A stretch of 64,000 nt of DNA from Streptomyces sindenensis (GCF_014649035.1 NZ_BMSG01000020.1:1-64000); one strand, 5' to 3'; shown: positions 33,282 through 42,952, counted from the first letter of the stretch. Made by a program: numbers and translations. The notes: a model not told the origin generated them from the sequence alone.

Positions 33282-36200
33282 ATGCAAACATCAACGCGCA
33301 TGAGGGCGGCAGCGGTTGCTGCGCTGCTCGGACTGTTCGCGGTTGTCACGGGACCCGGCGGGGCCCACGCCGACGAGGCCCCGCCGGGGACCACGGAGAC
33401 CGCGGAGACCACGGAGACCACCACCGTGGGGGACGTGACCGGCTTCCGCGCGGACGGGGCGGTCTACCGGCTGACCGCCGGTCAGGCCGAGGCCCGGGTC
33501 AGCTTCGTCTCGGACGAGACCTTCCGCATCGAGCTCGCCCCGGACGGGAAGTTCACCGACCCCACCGGCGACGACATCGTCCTCCCGCAGGGCGAACCGC
33601 CCCGCACCCGCTGGAAGGAGCGCGGCGACCGCTACGAGCTGTCGACGGGCGAGGTCACCCTGCGGGCCTACAAGAAGCCGCTGCGCTTCGCCCTCCACCG
33701 GGCCGACGGCAGCCGGATCTGGTCCGAGACGAAGGGCCTGAGCTGGACCGGCGAGAAGACCGTCCAGACGCTGGCCCGGGGCGCGAAGGAACAGTTCTAC
33801 GGGGCCGGGATGCAGAACGGCCGCGGCAACACCACCCACCGCGACAGGACCGTCGAGGTCGCCGTCGACTACGACTGGGACGACGGCGGCCACCCCAACT
33901 CCGTGCCGTTCTACCTCTCGTCGGCCGGCTACGGCGTCTTCCGCAACACCTACGCCCCCAACACCTACACGTTCACCGACCCGGTGACGACCAGTGCGAA
34001 GGAACGGCGTTTCGACGCCTACTACTTCGCGGGCGAGGGGGCCGACGCCGCCAAGGACGTCATCGGGCAGTACACCGACCTCACCGGGAAGCCGTTCCTG
34101 CCGCCCGTCTACGGCATGGAGATCGGCGACGCCGACTGCTACCTCCACAACGCCAACCGGGGCGAGCGCCGCACCCTGGACTCGCTGAAGGTCGCCGACG
34201 GATACGTCGAGAACGACATGCCCAACGGCTGGATGCTCGTCAACGACGGCTACGGCTGCGGCTACGAGGACCTGGAGGAGACCGCCCAGGGGCTGAAGGA
34301 CCGCAACATGGAGCTGGGCCTGTGGACCGAGGACGGCATCGAGAACCTGGAAGCCCAGGTCAAGGCCGGCCAGCGGGTCGCCAAGCTGGACGTCGCCTGG
34401 GTCGGCCCCGGCTACAAGTTCGCCCTCGACGCCTGCAAGGACGCCTACCAGGGCATCGAGGACCACAGCGACGCCCGCGGCTTCACCTGGGCCCCCGAGA
34501 GCTGGGCGGGCGCCCAGCGCTGCGGGGTCCAGTGGTCCGGCGACCAGTCCGGCACCTGGGAGTACATCCGCTGGCAGATCCCCACCTACGCGGGCGCCAC
34601 CATGTCCGGACTCGCCTACACCACCGGTGACATCGACGGGATCTTCGGCGGCAGCGCCAAGACGTACACCCGCGACCTCCAGTGGAAGATGTTCCTCGGC
34701 ACCACGATGACCATGGACGGCTGGGCCGCCACGGACAAGCAGCCCTTCCGCCACGGGGAGCCGTACACCTCCGTCAACCGCGACTACCTCAAGCTCAAGG
34801 AGTCGCTGCTGCCCTACCAGTACAGCTACGCCCACGAGGCCACCCGGACCGGTGTCGGCATGGTCCGCCCGCTGGTCCTCGAATACCCCGACGACCCGAA
34901 GGCGTCGACGGAGGCCGCGAAGTACGAGTTCCTCTCCGGCGAGCACTTCCTCGTGGCGCCCGTCTACCAGGACACCACCGAGCGCAAGGACATCTACCTC
35001 CCCAAGGGCACCTGGATCGACTACTGGAGCGGCCGCACCTACGAGGGCCCCACCACCATCGACACCTACAGCGCCCCGCTCGACACCCTGCCGCTCTTCG
35101 TGAAGGCGGGCGCGGCCGTCCCGATGTGGCCGGGCATCCGCTCGTACCGCGACCGCACCGCCGACTCCCCGCTGGCCTGGGACGTCTACCCGCAGGGGAA
35201 CACCTCCTTCACCCTGTACGAGGACGACGGCGTCACCCGGCAGCACCGTGACGGGAAGTACGCCACCCAGCGCGCCGACGTGCGGGCCCCGGAGCACGGC
35301 TCGGGCGACGTCTCGGTCACGATCAACGAGAGCCGGGGCAGCTTCACCGGCAAACAGACCGCCCGACCCTACGAGTTCACCGTCCACACCGGCTCCGCAC
35401 CGCGCGCGGTGAAGCTGGACCGGACGCTGCCCGAACTGACCTCGAAGGCCGCGTACGACCGGGCCCGCCAGGGCTGGTGGTACGACCGTGACGACCGGGG
35501 CGGCGTGGTGCACGTGAAGACCGCGCCCCTGAGCACCGCGGAGACGTTCACGGTGAAACTGCTGGGCACCAGCGCGGTTGGCGGCAGGAAGGCCTCGGCC
35601 GCCGCCTCCCTCACCGCCCCCGCCGGCCAGGAGGCCGGAGCGGGCACGCCCGGCACGGTCCAGGTCGACGTGACCGCGGGCCGGTCCGACCTCACCGACA
35701 CCACGGTCACCCTCCAGGCCCCCGAGGGCTGGCAGACCTCCACCGCGAAGGTCCCGGGCCGCATCCCGGCGGGCGCCACCCGCCGGGTCGAGGTGGCGCT
35801 CACCCCGGCGAAGGACGCCGAGGTGCGCGAGACCCGGCTCACCGCGCTGGCCCGCTACCGGACCGCCGGCGAGGCCCGCACGAGCCAGCAGAGGCTCGCC
35901 GTCTCCGTACTGCCCCCGGCACCCGAGGGCGAGGCCTGGGCGAGCGACCTGGTCTGGCTCTCCGGGACCAACGGCTACGGCCCCGCCGAACGGGACCGTT
36001 CCAACGGCGAGTCGGGCGCGAGCGACGGCAACACGCTGACGCTCGCGGGAAAGACGTACGAGAAGGGCATCGGCACCCACGCCGACTCCGACATCGCCCT
36101 CCATCTCGGCGGCCGCTGCACCGCGTTCACCGCCGACGTCGGGATCGACGACGAGATCAACGGCTACGGAGAGGTCGCGTTTTCCGTGGAAGGCGACGGC

Positions 36201-36365
36201 AAGGTGCTGTGGACCTCGCCGAAGCTGACGGGCGCCTCTGCGACCGTACCGGTGGACGTGAAGCTCGACGGCGTACGTCACGTGCGGCTGAAGGTCACCG
36301 ACACCAACGGGTCCAAGACGGGGGACCACGGCGACTGGGCGGCGGCGAAGTTCCACTGCGCCTGA
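33282..36365 (+). CDS. Secreted multidomain glycoside hydrolase family 31 with NEW3 and NPCBM modules
   Basis: A 1027-residue exported alpha-glycosidase. Signal peptide to about residue 30; beta-sandwich to about 230; catalytic barrel with nucleophile D370 in KLDVAW and acid/base D421 in QWSGDQSG; beta-sandwich C domains; a NEW3-like domain near 770-870; and a C-terminal NPCBM galactose-type carbohydrate-binding module (EAWASDLVWLSG to the end, with THADS). The nucleophile motif differs from the WxDMNE of ordinary alpha-glucosidases, so the substrate may be an alpha-galactoside, alpha-GalNAc or xyloside. No ribosome site precedes the ATG; a second ATG six codons downstream is possible. Confidence 0.93.
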   Translation: MQTSTRMRAAAVAALLGLFAVVTGPGGAHADEAPPGTTETAETTETTTVGDVTGFRADGAVYRLTAGQAEARVSFVSDETFRIELAPDGKFTDPTGDDIVLPQGEPPRTRWKERGDRYELSTGEVTLRAYKKPLRFALHRADGSRIWSETKGLSWTGEKTVQTLARGAKEQFYGAGMQNGRGNTTHRDRTVEVAVDYDWDDGGHPNSVPFYLSSAGYGVFRNTYAPNTYTFTDPVTTSAKERRFDAYYFAGEGADAAKDVIGQYTDLTGKPFLPPVYGMEIGDADCYLHNANRGERRTLDSLKVADGYVENDMPNGWMLVNDGYGCGYEDLEETAQGLKDRNMELGLWTEDGIENLEAQVKAGQRVAKLDVAWVGPGYKFALDACKDAYQGIEDHSDARGFTWAPESWAGAQRCGVQWSGDQSGTWEYIRWQIPTYAGATMSGLAYTTGDIDGIFGGSAKTYTRDLQWKMFLGTTMTMDGWAATDKQPFRHGEPYTSVNRDYLKLKESLLPYQYSYAHEATRTGVGMVRPLVLEYPDDPKASTEAAKYEFLSGEHFLVAPVYQDTTERKDIYLPKGTWIDYWSGRTYEGPTTIDTYSAPLDTLPLFVKAGAAVPMWPGIRSYRDRTADSPLAWDVYPQGNTSFTLYEDDGVTRQHRDGKYATQRADVRAPEHGSGDVSVTINESRGSFTGKQTARPYEFTVHTGSAPRAVKLDRTLPELTSKAAYDRARQGWWYDRDDRGGVVHVKTAPLSTAETFTVKLLGTSAVGGRKASAAASLTAPAGQEAGAGTPGTVQVDVTAGRSDLTDTTVTLQAPEGWQTSTAKVPGRIPAGATRRVEVALTPAKDAEVRETRLTALARYRTAGEARTSQQRLAVSVLPPAPEGEAWASDLVWLSGTNGYGPAERDRSNGESGASDGNTLTLAGKTYEKGIGTHADSDIALHLGGRCTAFTADVGIDDEINGYGEVAFSVEGDGKVLWTSPKLTGASATVPVDVKLDGVRHVRLKVTDTNGSKTGDHGDWAAAKFHCA

Positions 36366-36386
36366 GCCCGTACCGGGGCGTGCGAA

Positions 36387-36427
36387 CAGGGGCGCCGCAC
36401 GGGATCGACTCCCGTGCGGCGCCCCTG
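36387..36427. terminator. 18-bp perfect-stem bidirectional terminator
   Basis: A perfect 18-bp stem around TCGAC, between the convergent GH31 and PAC2 genes. Confidence 0.88.
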
Positions 36428-36450
36428 CCGTTCCTCACCGGTACGGGCCC

Positions 36451-37497
36451 TCAGCCCTCGCCGTCCTCCTCGGGACGGCTGTCGCCGGTGCCTTCGTCAC
36501 CGTCGGTGCCCTTCGCGCCCTTGTCGTCGGAGGCCTTCCCGCGTCCCGTCTCCGGGCGCGGCGGCTTCGGCGGGCGGGTGCGCCCGCTGGAGGGGTCGCG
36601 CAGATAGGAGACGTCCCCGGTCTCCGTGGCATGGCCGCCCGGCCCCTGCCCGGGACCACCGTCCCGCCGCCGCAGATACCGCTCGAACTCCCGGGCGATG
36701 GCCTCGCCGGACGCCTCGGGCAGCTCCGCGGTGTCCCGCGCCTCCTCCAGCGTCTGCACGTACTCCGCGACCTCGCTGTCCTCCGAGGCCAGCTGGTCCA
36801 CCCCGAGCTGCCAGGCCCGCGCGTCCTCGGGCAGTTCGCCCAGCGGGATGCGCAGCCCGATCAGGTCCTCCAGACGGTTCAGCAGGGCCAGGGTCGCCTT
36901 CGGGTTCGGCGGCTGCGACACATAGTGCGGGACCGCCGCCCACAGGCTGACCGCGGGCACCCCGGCGTGCGTGCACGCCTCCTGGAGGACCCCGACGATG
37001 CCCGTGGGGCCCTCGTACCGCGTCTCCTCCAGGTCCATCGTCCGCGCCAGGTCCGCGTCGGAGGTGACCCCGCTCACCGGCACCGGCCGGGTGTGCGGGG
37101 TGTCGCCGAGCAACGCGCCCAGGATGACGACCATTTCGACGCCCAGCTCATGGGCGAAGCCGAGGATCTCGTTGCAGAACGACCGCCAGCGCATGGACGG
37201 TTCGATTCCGCGCACGAGGACCAGGTCGCGGGGCTTGTCGCCGCCGACCCGCACCACGGACAGGCGCGTCGTCGGCCAGGTGATCTTCCGCGTGTTGCCG
37301 TCCAGCCACACCGTGGGCCGGTTGACCTGGAAGTCGTAGTAGTCCTCGGCGTCCAGCGCCGCGAACACCTCGCCCTTCCACTCCCGGTCCAGATGACCGA
37401 CCGCTGTGGAGGCGGCGTCCCCGGCGTCGTTCCAGCCTTCGAACGCGGCCACCATGACCGGGTCGACCAGCTCGGGCACCGACTCGAGCTCGATCAC
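36451..37497 (-). CDS. PAC2-family protein
   Basis: A 348-residue protein related to eukaryotic proteasome-assembly chaperone 2. It opens with the family pattern MIELESVPELVDPVMVAAFEGWNDAGDAAS. The C-terminal 70 residues are charged and probably disordered. It starts at GTG with AAGGAGG 8 nt upstream. A proteasome operon lies 17 kb away, but no bacterial PAC2 protein is proven to assist proteasome assembly, so this link is only suggestive. Confidence 0.9.
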   Translation of the reverse strand: MIELESVPELVDPVMVAAFEGWNDAGDAASTAVGHLDREWKGEVFAALDAEDYYDFQVNRPTVWLDGNTRKITWPTTRLSVVRVGGDKPRDLVLVRGIEPSMRWRSFCNEILGFAHELGVEMVVILGALLGDTPHTRPVPVSGVTSDADLARTMDLEETRYEGPTGIVGVLQEACTHAGVPAVSLWAAVPHYVSQPPNPKATLALLNRLEDLIGLRIPLGELPEDARAWQLGVDQLASEDSEVAEYVQTLEEARDTAELPEASGEAIAREFERYLRRRDGGPGQGPGGHATETGDVSYLRDPSSGRTRPPKPPRPETGRGKASDDKGAKGTDGDEGTGDSRPEEDGEG

Positions 37498-37833
37498 CCG
37501 GGCCTCCTTCCGATGTCTCCATACGTACGGAGCAACCTTACGGCTTTCCGGGCCCCCGGCCGCAGCCCTCTTGCACGGCCGGGTGAACAGTGTTCGATCA
37601 CTCCCGGAGCGAGGCCGGCGCCGGACGCCGCGCCCTCGCGTCCGCCGGATCGTGCCCGTACGCCGCGGACCCCTCGCGGTGGCGGACGCATGAACTCCAC
37701 TGCCCCTGTGGGGTGTTGCCGGTGTGTGGCGGGACTGTGCCGCCCGGCCGGTGCGCCGGGGGTACGGGAACGGGGGCGGCTCCCGTGCGGAAGCCGCCCC
37801 CGTTCCCGTACCCGTGGGGGGTGGACCGGTGGA
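37498..37833. other. Gene-free region between PAC2 gene and glpD
   Basis: The left part holds the PAC2 ribosome site and a near-perfect 16-bp palindrome CTCCATACGTACGGAG at 37517-37532, 20 nt before the start codon, a possible operator. A smaller GAAC-AGT-GTTC repeat lies near 37583. The spacer is one base too short for a LexA box. The right part holds the large glpD terminator. No convincing small gene was found. Confidence 0.6.
37760..37813 (-). terminator. glp operon terminator, 22-bp stem
   Basis: A perfect 22-bp stem with a 10-base loop begins 20 nt after the glpD stop, closing the glpF-glpK-glpD transcript. Confidence 0.9.
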
Positions 37834-39444
37834 TCAGTCCCGCTCGGCCAGCAGCTTCTCGACGCCCTCGCGGACGCCGTCCGTCGCCAGGCCCCGGATC
37901 GTCAGCGTGGTCCGGCGGCGCAGCACGTCGTCCGCCGTCTCGGCCCACTCGTGGTCCCGGGCGTAGGCGACCTGCGCCCAGATCTCCGGGGCGTCCGGGT
38001 GGACGCGCTCGGCCAGCTCCGGGTTCTCGTTCGCCAGCCGGGCGATGTCGAAGGCGAGCGAGCCGTAGTGCGTGGCCAGGTGCCGGGCGGTATCCGGCGC
38101 CATGCGCGGGCCGGGGGCCGGGCCGTCGATCAGCAGCCGGTGCGCGACCGCGTTCGGGTTGGCGATACCGGGCAGCGGCAGCTTCCGCGGCAGCCGGTTC
38201 ATCGGTTCCATGTCCTCGGCCAGCGGGTGCCCGGGCAGGGCGGCCAGCTTGTTCATGACCGTACGGCCGATGTGGCGGAAGGTCGTCCACTTGCCGCCCG
38301 CGACCGACAGCATCCCGCCGCGGCCCTCGGTGACGACCGTCTCGCGCTTGGCCTTGGAGGTGTCACCCGGACCGCCGGGCAGTACCCGCAGACCGGCGAA
38401 CGAGTAGGTGATCAGATCGCGCGAGAGCTGCTGGTCCTTGATCGAGAACGCCGCCTCGTCGAGGATCTGCGCGGTGTCCGCCTCGGTCACCGAGACGTCC
38501 GCCGGATCGCCCTCGTACTCCTCGTCCGTCGTGCCGAGGAGCAGCATGTCCTCCCACGGCAGCGCGAACGTGATGCGGTACTTGTCGATCGGGGTGGCCA
38601 GCGCCGCCCGCCACGGCCGGGTCCGCTTGAGGACCAGGTGCGCGCCCTTGGAGAGGCGGATGGAGGGGGCCGCGTTCGGGTCCTCCATCTTCCGCAGGTG
38701 GTCGACCCAGGGGCCGGTGGCGTTGAGGACGAGGCGGGCGTCGACGCCGAACTCGGTGCCGTCGGTGCTGTCCTTCAGCTCGGCGCCGGTGACCCGGCCC
38801 CGGGTGAAGCGGAGGCCCGTGACGGCCGCGTGGTTGAGGACGACCGCGCCCGCGTCGACCGCCGCGCGGACCGTCATCAGCGCCATGCGGGCGTCGTTCA
38901 TCTGGTCGTCGCGGTAGACCGCGACCGCCTTCAGGTCGTCCGTCCGCAGCTCGGGGACGTCGCGCTGCGCCTTGGCCGGGGAGATGACGTGGCCGACGCC
39001 GTCGCCGAACGCGGAGAGCGCGGAGTAGGCGAAGACGCCCGCGCCGAGCTTGGCCGCGCCGTGCGGGCCGCCCTTGTAGACGGGCAGGTAGAAGGTGAGC
39101 GGGTTGGCCAGGTGCGGGGCCACCTCGCGGGAGACCGCGCGCCGTTCGAAGTGGTTCTCCGCGACCAGCTTCACCGCACCGGTCTGGAGGTAGCGCAGAC
39201 CGCCGTGGAGCAGCTTGGAGGAGGCGGAGGAGGTGGCGCCGGCGAAGTCGCCGGCGTCCACCAGAGCCACCCGCAGCCCGGACTGCGCGGCATGCCAGGC
39301 GGTGGAGATGCCCAGGATGCCGCCGCCGATGACCAGGAGGTCGTACGTGGCCCGGGACAGCTGGTCCCGGGTTTCGGCGCGGCTCGGCAGCGAGCCGGAG
39401 GCCGGGTGCGTTCCGAGGGCGGGAACGCTCTGCAGGGTGGTCAT
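37834..39444 (-). CDS. glpD: Aerobic glycerol-3-phosphate dehydrogenase
   Basis: A 536-residue FAD enzyme that oxidises glycerol-3-phosphate to dihydroxyacetone phosphate at the membrane, passing electrons to quinone. The flavin fold YDLLVIGGGILGISTAWHAA starts near residue 32, followed by ATSSASSKLLHGGLRYLQ. The C-terminal cap domain (HYGSLAFDIARLANENPELAERVHP) is present. Last gene of the glycerol operon, 14 nt after glpK. It corresponds to gylB of S. coelicolor from memory. Confidence 0.97.
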   Translation of the reverse strand: MTTLQSVPALGTHPASGSLPSRAETRDQLSRATYDLLVIGGGILGISTAWHAAQSGLRVALVDAGDFAGATSSASSKLLHGGLRYLQTGAVKLVAENHFERRAVSREVAPHLANPLTFYLPVYKGGPHGAAKLGAGVFAYSALSAFGDGVGHVISPAKAQRDVPELRTDDLKAVAVYRDDQMNDARMALMTVRAAVDAGAVVLNHAAVTGLRFTRGRVTGAELKDSTDGTEFGVDARLVLNATGPWVDHLRKMEDPNAAPSIRLSKGAHLVLKRTRPWRAALATPIDKYRITFALPWEDMLLLGTTDEEYEGDPADVSVTEADTAQILDEAAFSIKDQQLSRDLITYSFAGLRVLPGGPGDTSKAKRETVVTEGRGGMLSVAGGKWTTFRHIGRTVMNKLAALPGHPLAEDMEPMNRLPRKLPLPGIANPNAVAHRLLIDGPAPGPRMAPDTARHLATHYGSLAFDIARLANENPELAERVHPDAPEIWAQVAYARDHEWAETADDVLRRRTTLTIRGLATDGVREGVEKLLAERD

Positions 39445-39458
39445 GGTGATGCTCCTCG

Positions 39459-41003
39459 TCAGCTTTCTTCGTCCTCGATCCAGCCCATGGTCCGTTCGAC
39501 GGCCTTGAGCCAGCTCTTGTACTCACGGGCACGGGTGTCCGCGTCCATGCGGGGGGTCCACTCGGCGGCCCGGCGCCAGTTGGCGCGCAGCGCGTCGGTG
39601 TCCGGCCAGAAGCCGACGGCCAGACCGGCGGCGTAGGCGGCGCCGAGGCAGGTGGTCTCGGCGACCATGGGGCGCACCACGGGCGCGTCCAGGAAGTCGG
39701 CGAGCGTCTGCATCAGCAGGTTGTTGGACGTCATGCCGCCGTCGACCTTGAGCGCGGTCAGCTCGACGCCGGAGTCCTTCGTCATGGCGTCGCTGATCTC
39801 ACGGGTCTGCCAGGCGGTGGCCTCCAGGACGGCACGGGCGATGTGCGCCTTGGTGACGTAACGGGTGAGACCGGCGATGACGCCACGGGCGTCGGGACGC
39901 CAGTAGGGGGCGAACAGTCCGGAGAAGGCGGGCACGAAGTACGCGCCGCCGTTGTCCTCGACCGAGGAGGCCAGCGTCTCGATCTCGGCGGCCGACTTGA
40001 TCAGGCCCATCTGGTCGCGCATCCACTGCACCAGCGAACCGGTGACCGCGATGGAGCCCTCCAGCGCGTACACCGGGGGCTTGTCGCCGATCTGGTAACC
40101 GACGGTCGTGAGCAGCCCGTTGTACGAGTTCACCGGGGTGCCACCGGTGTTCATCAGCATGAAGGTGCCGGTGCCGTACGTGGACTTGGCCTCGCCCTCG
40201 GCGAAACAGGTCTGGCCGAACAGCGCCGCCTGCTGGTCGCCGAGCGCGGAGGCGACCGGGACGCCGTCCAGGATGCCGCCCTTGGCGTTGCCGTAGACCT
40301 CGGCGGAGGAGCGGATCTCGGGGAGCACCGAGGCCGGGATGCCGATGGAGGAGAGGATCTTCTCGTCCCAGGCCATCGTGTGCAGGTTCATCAGGAGGGT
40401 GCGCGAGGCGTTGGTGACGTCGGTGACGTGGACGCCGCCGTCGGTGCCCCCGGTGAGGTTCCAGATGACCCAGGAGTCCATGGTGCCGAAGAGGATGTCG
40501 CCGCGCTCGGCGCGCTCGCGCAGTCCCTCGACGTTGTCGAGCAGCCAGCGGACCTTGGGGCCCGCGAAGTACGAGGCGAGCGGCAGCCCGGTCTCGCGGC
40601 GGAACCGGTCCTGGCCCACGTTGCGGCCGAGCTCCTTGCAGAGCGCGTCGGTGCGGGTGTCCTGCCAGACCAGCGCGTTGTGCACCGGCTCACCGGTGTT
40701 CTTGTCCCACAGCAGGGTGGTCTCGCGTTGGTTGGTGATGCCGATCGCCTTGACGTCGGCGGAGGTGATGCCGGCCTTGACGATGGCGCCGGCGACGACC
40801 TCCTGGACGTTCTCCCAGATCTCGGTCGCGTCGTGCTCGACCCAGCCCGGCTTAGGGAAGATCTGCTCGTGCTCCTTCTGGTCGACGGAGACGATCCGGC
40901 CGTCCTTGTCGAAGACGATGCAGCGGCTGGAGGTGGTGCCCTGGTCGATGGCCGCGATGAACGGCCCGGTGCCATGGGTGCCGGTGGTGTGTGCGTCGGT
41001 CAC
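39459..41003 (-). CDS. glpK: Glycerol kinase
   Basis: A 514-residue FGGY kinase that traps glycerol as glycerol-3-phosphate. FIAAIDQGTTSSRCIVFD at the N-terminus is the phosphate-1 motif. YGTGTFMLMNTG and the FGGY signature region near ALKVDGGMTSNNLLMQ are intact. GTG start with GGGAGC upstream. It lies 39 nt after glpF and 14 nt before glpD in one operon. Corresponds to gylA of S. coelicolor. Confidence 0.97.
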   Translation of the reverse strand: MTDAHTTGTHGTGPFIAAIDQGTTSSRCIVFDKDGRIVSVDQKEHEQIFPKPGWVEHDATEIWENVQEVVAGAIVKAGITSADVKAIGITNQRETTLLWDKNTGEPVHNALVWQDTRTDALCKELGRNVGQDRFRRETGLPLASYFAGPKVRWLLDNVEGLRERAERGDILFGTMDSWVIWNLTGGTDGGVHVTDVTNASRTLLMNLHTMAWDEKILSSIGIPASVLPEIRSSAEVYGNAKGGILDGVPVASALGDQQAALFGQTCFAEGEAKSTYGTGTFMLMNTGGTPVNSYNGLLTTVGYQIGDKPPVYALEGSIAVTGSLVQWMRDQMGLIKSAAEIETLASSVEDNGGAYFVPAFSGLFAPYWRPDARGVIAGLTRYVTKAHIARAVLEATAWQTREISDAMTKDSGVELTALKVDGGMTSNNLLMQTLADFLDAPVVRPMVAETTCLGAAYAAGLAVGFWPDTDALRANWRRAAEWTPRMDADTRAREYKSWLKAVERTMGWIEDEES

Positions 41004-41042
41004 GATGTGCTCCCGGAAGTCTGTGAGGTGGTGGAGGGGCGG

Positions 41043-41834
41043 CTAGGCGAAGGCGAGGTTGTAGAGCCCGCCGGCGAGTGCGCCGCCGACGAGCGGACCC
41101 ACGATGGGTACCCACGCGTAGCCCCAGTCCGAACCACCCTTGTTCGGCAGCGGCAGCAGGGCGTGCACGATGCGCGGACCGAGGTCGCGGACCGGGTTGA
41201 TGGCGTAGCCGGTCGGGCCGCCGAGCGAGAGGCCGATGCCGACGACGACCAGGGCGGTGATCAGCGCGCCGAGCACGCCGATGCCGTTGCCCTCGTTGTT
41301 GAGGCCCTGGGTCAGGATCGCCAGGACCAGCACCACGGTGGCGATGATCTCGGTGATCACGTTCTGCACGCCGTTGCGGATCTCGGGGCCGGTGGAGAAG
41401 ATCCCGAGCACCGGGCCCGCCTTGGGGGCGGCGGCCTGGTCGACCATGGCCTCCTCGGCCGGCTGCGCCTCGATGATCTCGGGGTCGGTGAGGTGGGCGT
41501 GGAACTGCCCGTAGTACACCGCCCAGACCAGCAGGGCCCCGATCATCGCGCCGAGCAGTTGCGAGCCGAGGTACAGGGGTACGTCGCCCCACTCGGTGCC
41601 GCCCTGGATGGCCAGGCCGACCGTGACCGCGGGGTTGAGGTGGGCGCCCGAGACGCCGCCGGCGAGGTAGGCGCCGGTCAGCACGGCGAAGCCCCACCCG
41701 AAGGTGATGGCCAGCCAGCCCGCGTTCCGGGCCTTCGAGCTCTTCAGCGTGACGGCGGCACAGACACCGCCGCCGAGCAGGATGAGTACGGCGGTACCTA
41801 TGGTCTCGCCGATGAAAATGTCGGAGCTGGACAC
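41043..41834 (-). CDS. glpF: Glycerol uptake facilitator (aquaglyceroporin)
   Basis: A 263-residue MIP channel with six spans. The first half-helix motif is HLNPAVTV; the second reads GYAINPVRDLGPR, so NPA is replaced by NPV, as common in GlpF-like proteins, and the Arg of the selectivity filter is kept. A longer loop than usual around residues 120-150 carries DPEIIEAQPAEEAMVDQ. Starts at GTG with AAGGAG. It is the first gene of the operon and equivalent to gylC. Confidence 0.94.
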   Translation of the reverse strand: MSSSDIFIGETIGTAVLILLGGGVCAAVTLKSSKARNAGWLAITFGWGFAVLTGAYLAGGVSGAHLNPAVTVGLAIQGGTEWGDVPLYLGSQLLGAMIGALLVWAVYYGQFHAHLTDPEIIEAQPAEEAMVDQAAAPKAGPVLGIFSTGPEIRNGVQNVITEIIATVVLVLAILTQGLNNEGNGIGVLGALITALVVVGIGLSLGGPTGYAINPVRDLGPRIVHALLPLPNKGGSDWGYAWVPIVGPLVGGALAGGLYNLAFA

Positions 41835-42187
41835 CCGCGACTCCTTCGTCCTTCGTCCAGGGGAGAGCGGATCACCGGTCCCGCCGGTGTTCCGCGCCCC
41901 AGATGGGTATCCACGAAGCGTGGGCAGCCCATCTGTAAGGGCTTGACCGGCCCTTGGCACTGTCACACCCTAACGCGTATTGCCGTTAGGCGTTCGACAA
42001 TGCCGACCGTTGAACGGCAGTGTTTCCCCGAAGTGAAGGAAGCGTCAAGGGTTCTGTGGCCCACGACTCGGTGCGCGACGGGATCGTTACCGGCCGGTGC
42101 CGGGCGTACCCGGGCAGGGGTGGGCCGGGTCGGAGGGGTGAAGGGCGCGTGCCGGGCCCGGAGCGGTGCGCGCGGGGCGAATGCGGC
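41835..42187. other. Promoter region of the glycerol operon, no gene
   Basis: This 353-nt stretch holds the glpF leader and operon promoter. The only clear elements are the GTTCGACAATGC box and the adjacent CCGTTGAACGG palindrome, described separately, both far upstream of glpF (about 160-180 nt). No hairpin strong enough to end the gylR transcript was seen, so readthrough from gylR is possible. Confidence 0.55.
41992..42017. promoter_or_regulatory. Candidate GylR operator upstream of glpF
   Basis: GTTCGACAATGCCGACC at 41992-42008 repeats, with two mismatches in 17, in front of gylR itself. It is followed by the perfect 5-1-5 palindrome CCGTTGAACGG at 42007-42017. Confidence 0.6.
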
Positions 42188-42952
42188 TCAGAAGCGGCCG
42201 GCGCCCAGATCCCGCGAGACCGCCCGGGCGCAGTCGCGTACGGCCGCGATCAGCTCGGGGCGCAGCGTGCCGCCCGGGGCCACGCGCTCCACCGCCCCGG
42301 TCACGGCGACCGCGCCCACCGGCATCCTGCGCCGGTCGTGCACGGGGGCGGCCACGGCGGCGACGCCCTCCCAGGTCTCCTCGGCGTCCGCCGCCCAGCC
42401 CTGGGCCCGGATCAGGTCGAGCATCGACTCGAACGCGTCGGCCTCGGTGACGGTGCGCCCGGTGAAGGAGCGGCGCTCCGCCTCCATGACCTCGCTGTGC
42501 GCCACCGGGTCGTACGCGGACAGCACCTTGCCCAGAGCCGTGGAGTGCAGCGGCTGCATGGCCCCGACCTCCAGCACCTGGCGGCTGTCGTCGGGCCGGA
42601 AGACGTGGTGGACGATCAGCACGCCGTGCTGGTGCAGCACCCCGAGGTGGACGCTCTCGCCGCTGGAGCGGGCCAGGTCGTCCGTCCAGACCAGGGCGCG
42701 CGCCCGCAGCTCGTGGACGTCCAGATAGCTGTTGCCGAGCCGCAGCAGCTCCGCGCCCAGCTGATAGCGGCCCGACGCCGCGTCCTGCTCGACGAAGCCC
42801 TCCAGCTGGAGGGTGCGCAGAATGCCGTGCGCGGTGCCCTTGGCCAGCCCCAGGGAGGAGGCGATGTCGGAGAGCCCGAGTCGGCGCTCGCCGCCCGCCA
42901 GCAGACGCAGCATCGCGGCCGCCCGCTCCAGCGACTGGATGTTCTTGGCCAT
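42188..42952 (-). CDS. gylR: IclR-family glycerol operon regulator GylR
   Basis: A 254-residue regulator. The N-terminal winged helix includes LGLSDIASSLGLAKGTAHGILRTLQLEGFV around residues 25-55. The effector domain has HSTALGKVLSAYDP and the AAVAAPVHDRRRMPVGAVAVTG strand. It sits immediately upstream of glpF-glpK-glpD on the same strand, as gylR does in S. coelicolor, where it represses the operon until glycerol-3-phosphate is present. The start at MAKNIQSLERA has GGAGGAG upstream. Confidence 0.95.
   Translation of the reverse strand: MAKNIQSLERAAAMLRLLAGGERRLGLSDIASSLGLAKGTAHGILRTLQLEGFVEQDAASGRYQLGAELLRLGNSYLDVHELRARALVWTDDLARSSGESVHLGVLHQHGVLIVHHVFRPDDSRQVLEVGAMQPLHSTALGKVLSAYDPVAHSEVMEAERRSFTGRTVTEADAFESMLDLIRAQGWAADAEETWEGVAAVAAPVHDRRRMPVGAVAVTGAVERVAPGGTLRPELIAAVRDCARAVSRDLGAGRF

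Noticed and set aside
37577..37595. GAAC-AGT-GTTC as a LexA (SOS) box
   Set aside because: The spacer is 3 bases; actinobacterial LexA boxes need GAAC-N4-GTTC, and no repair gene follows it.
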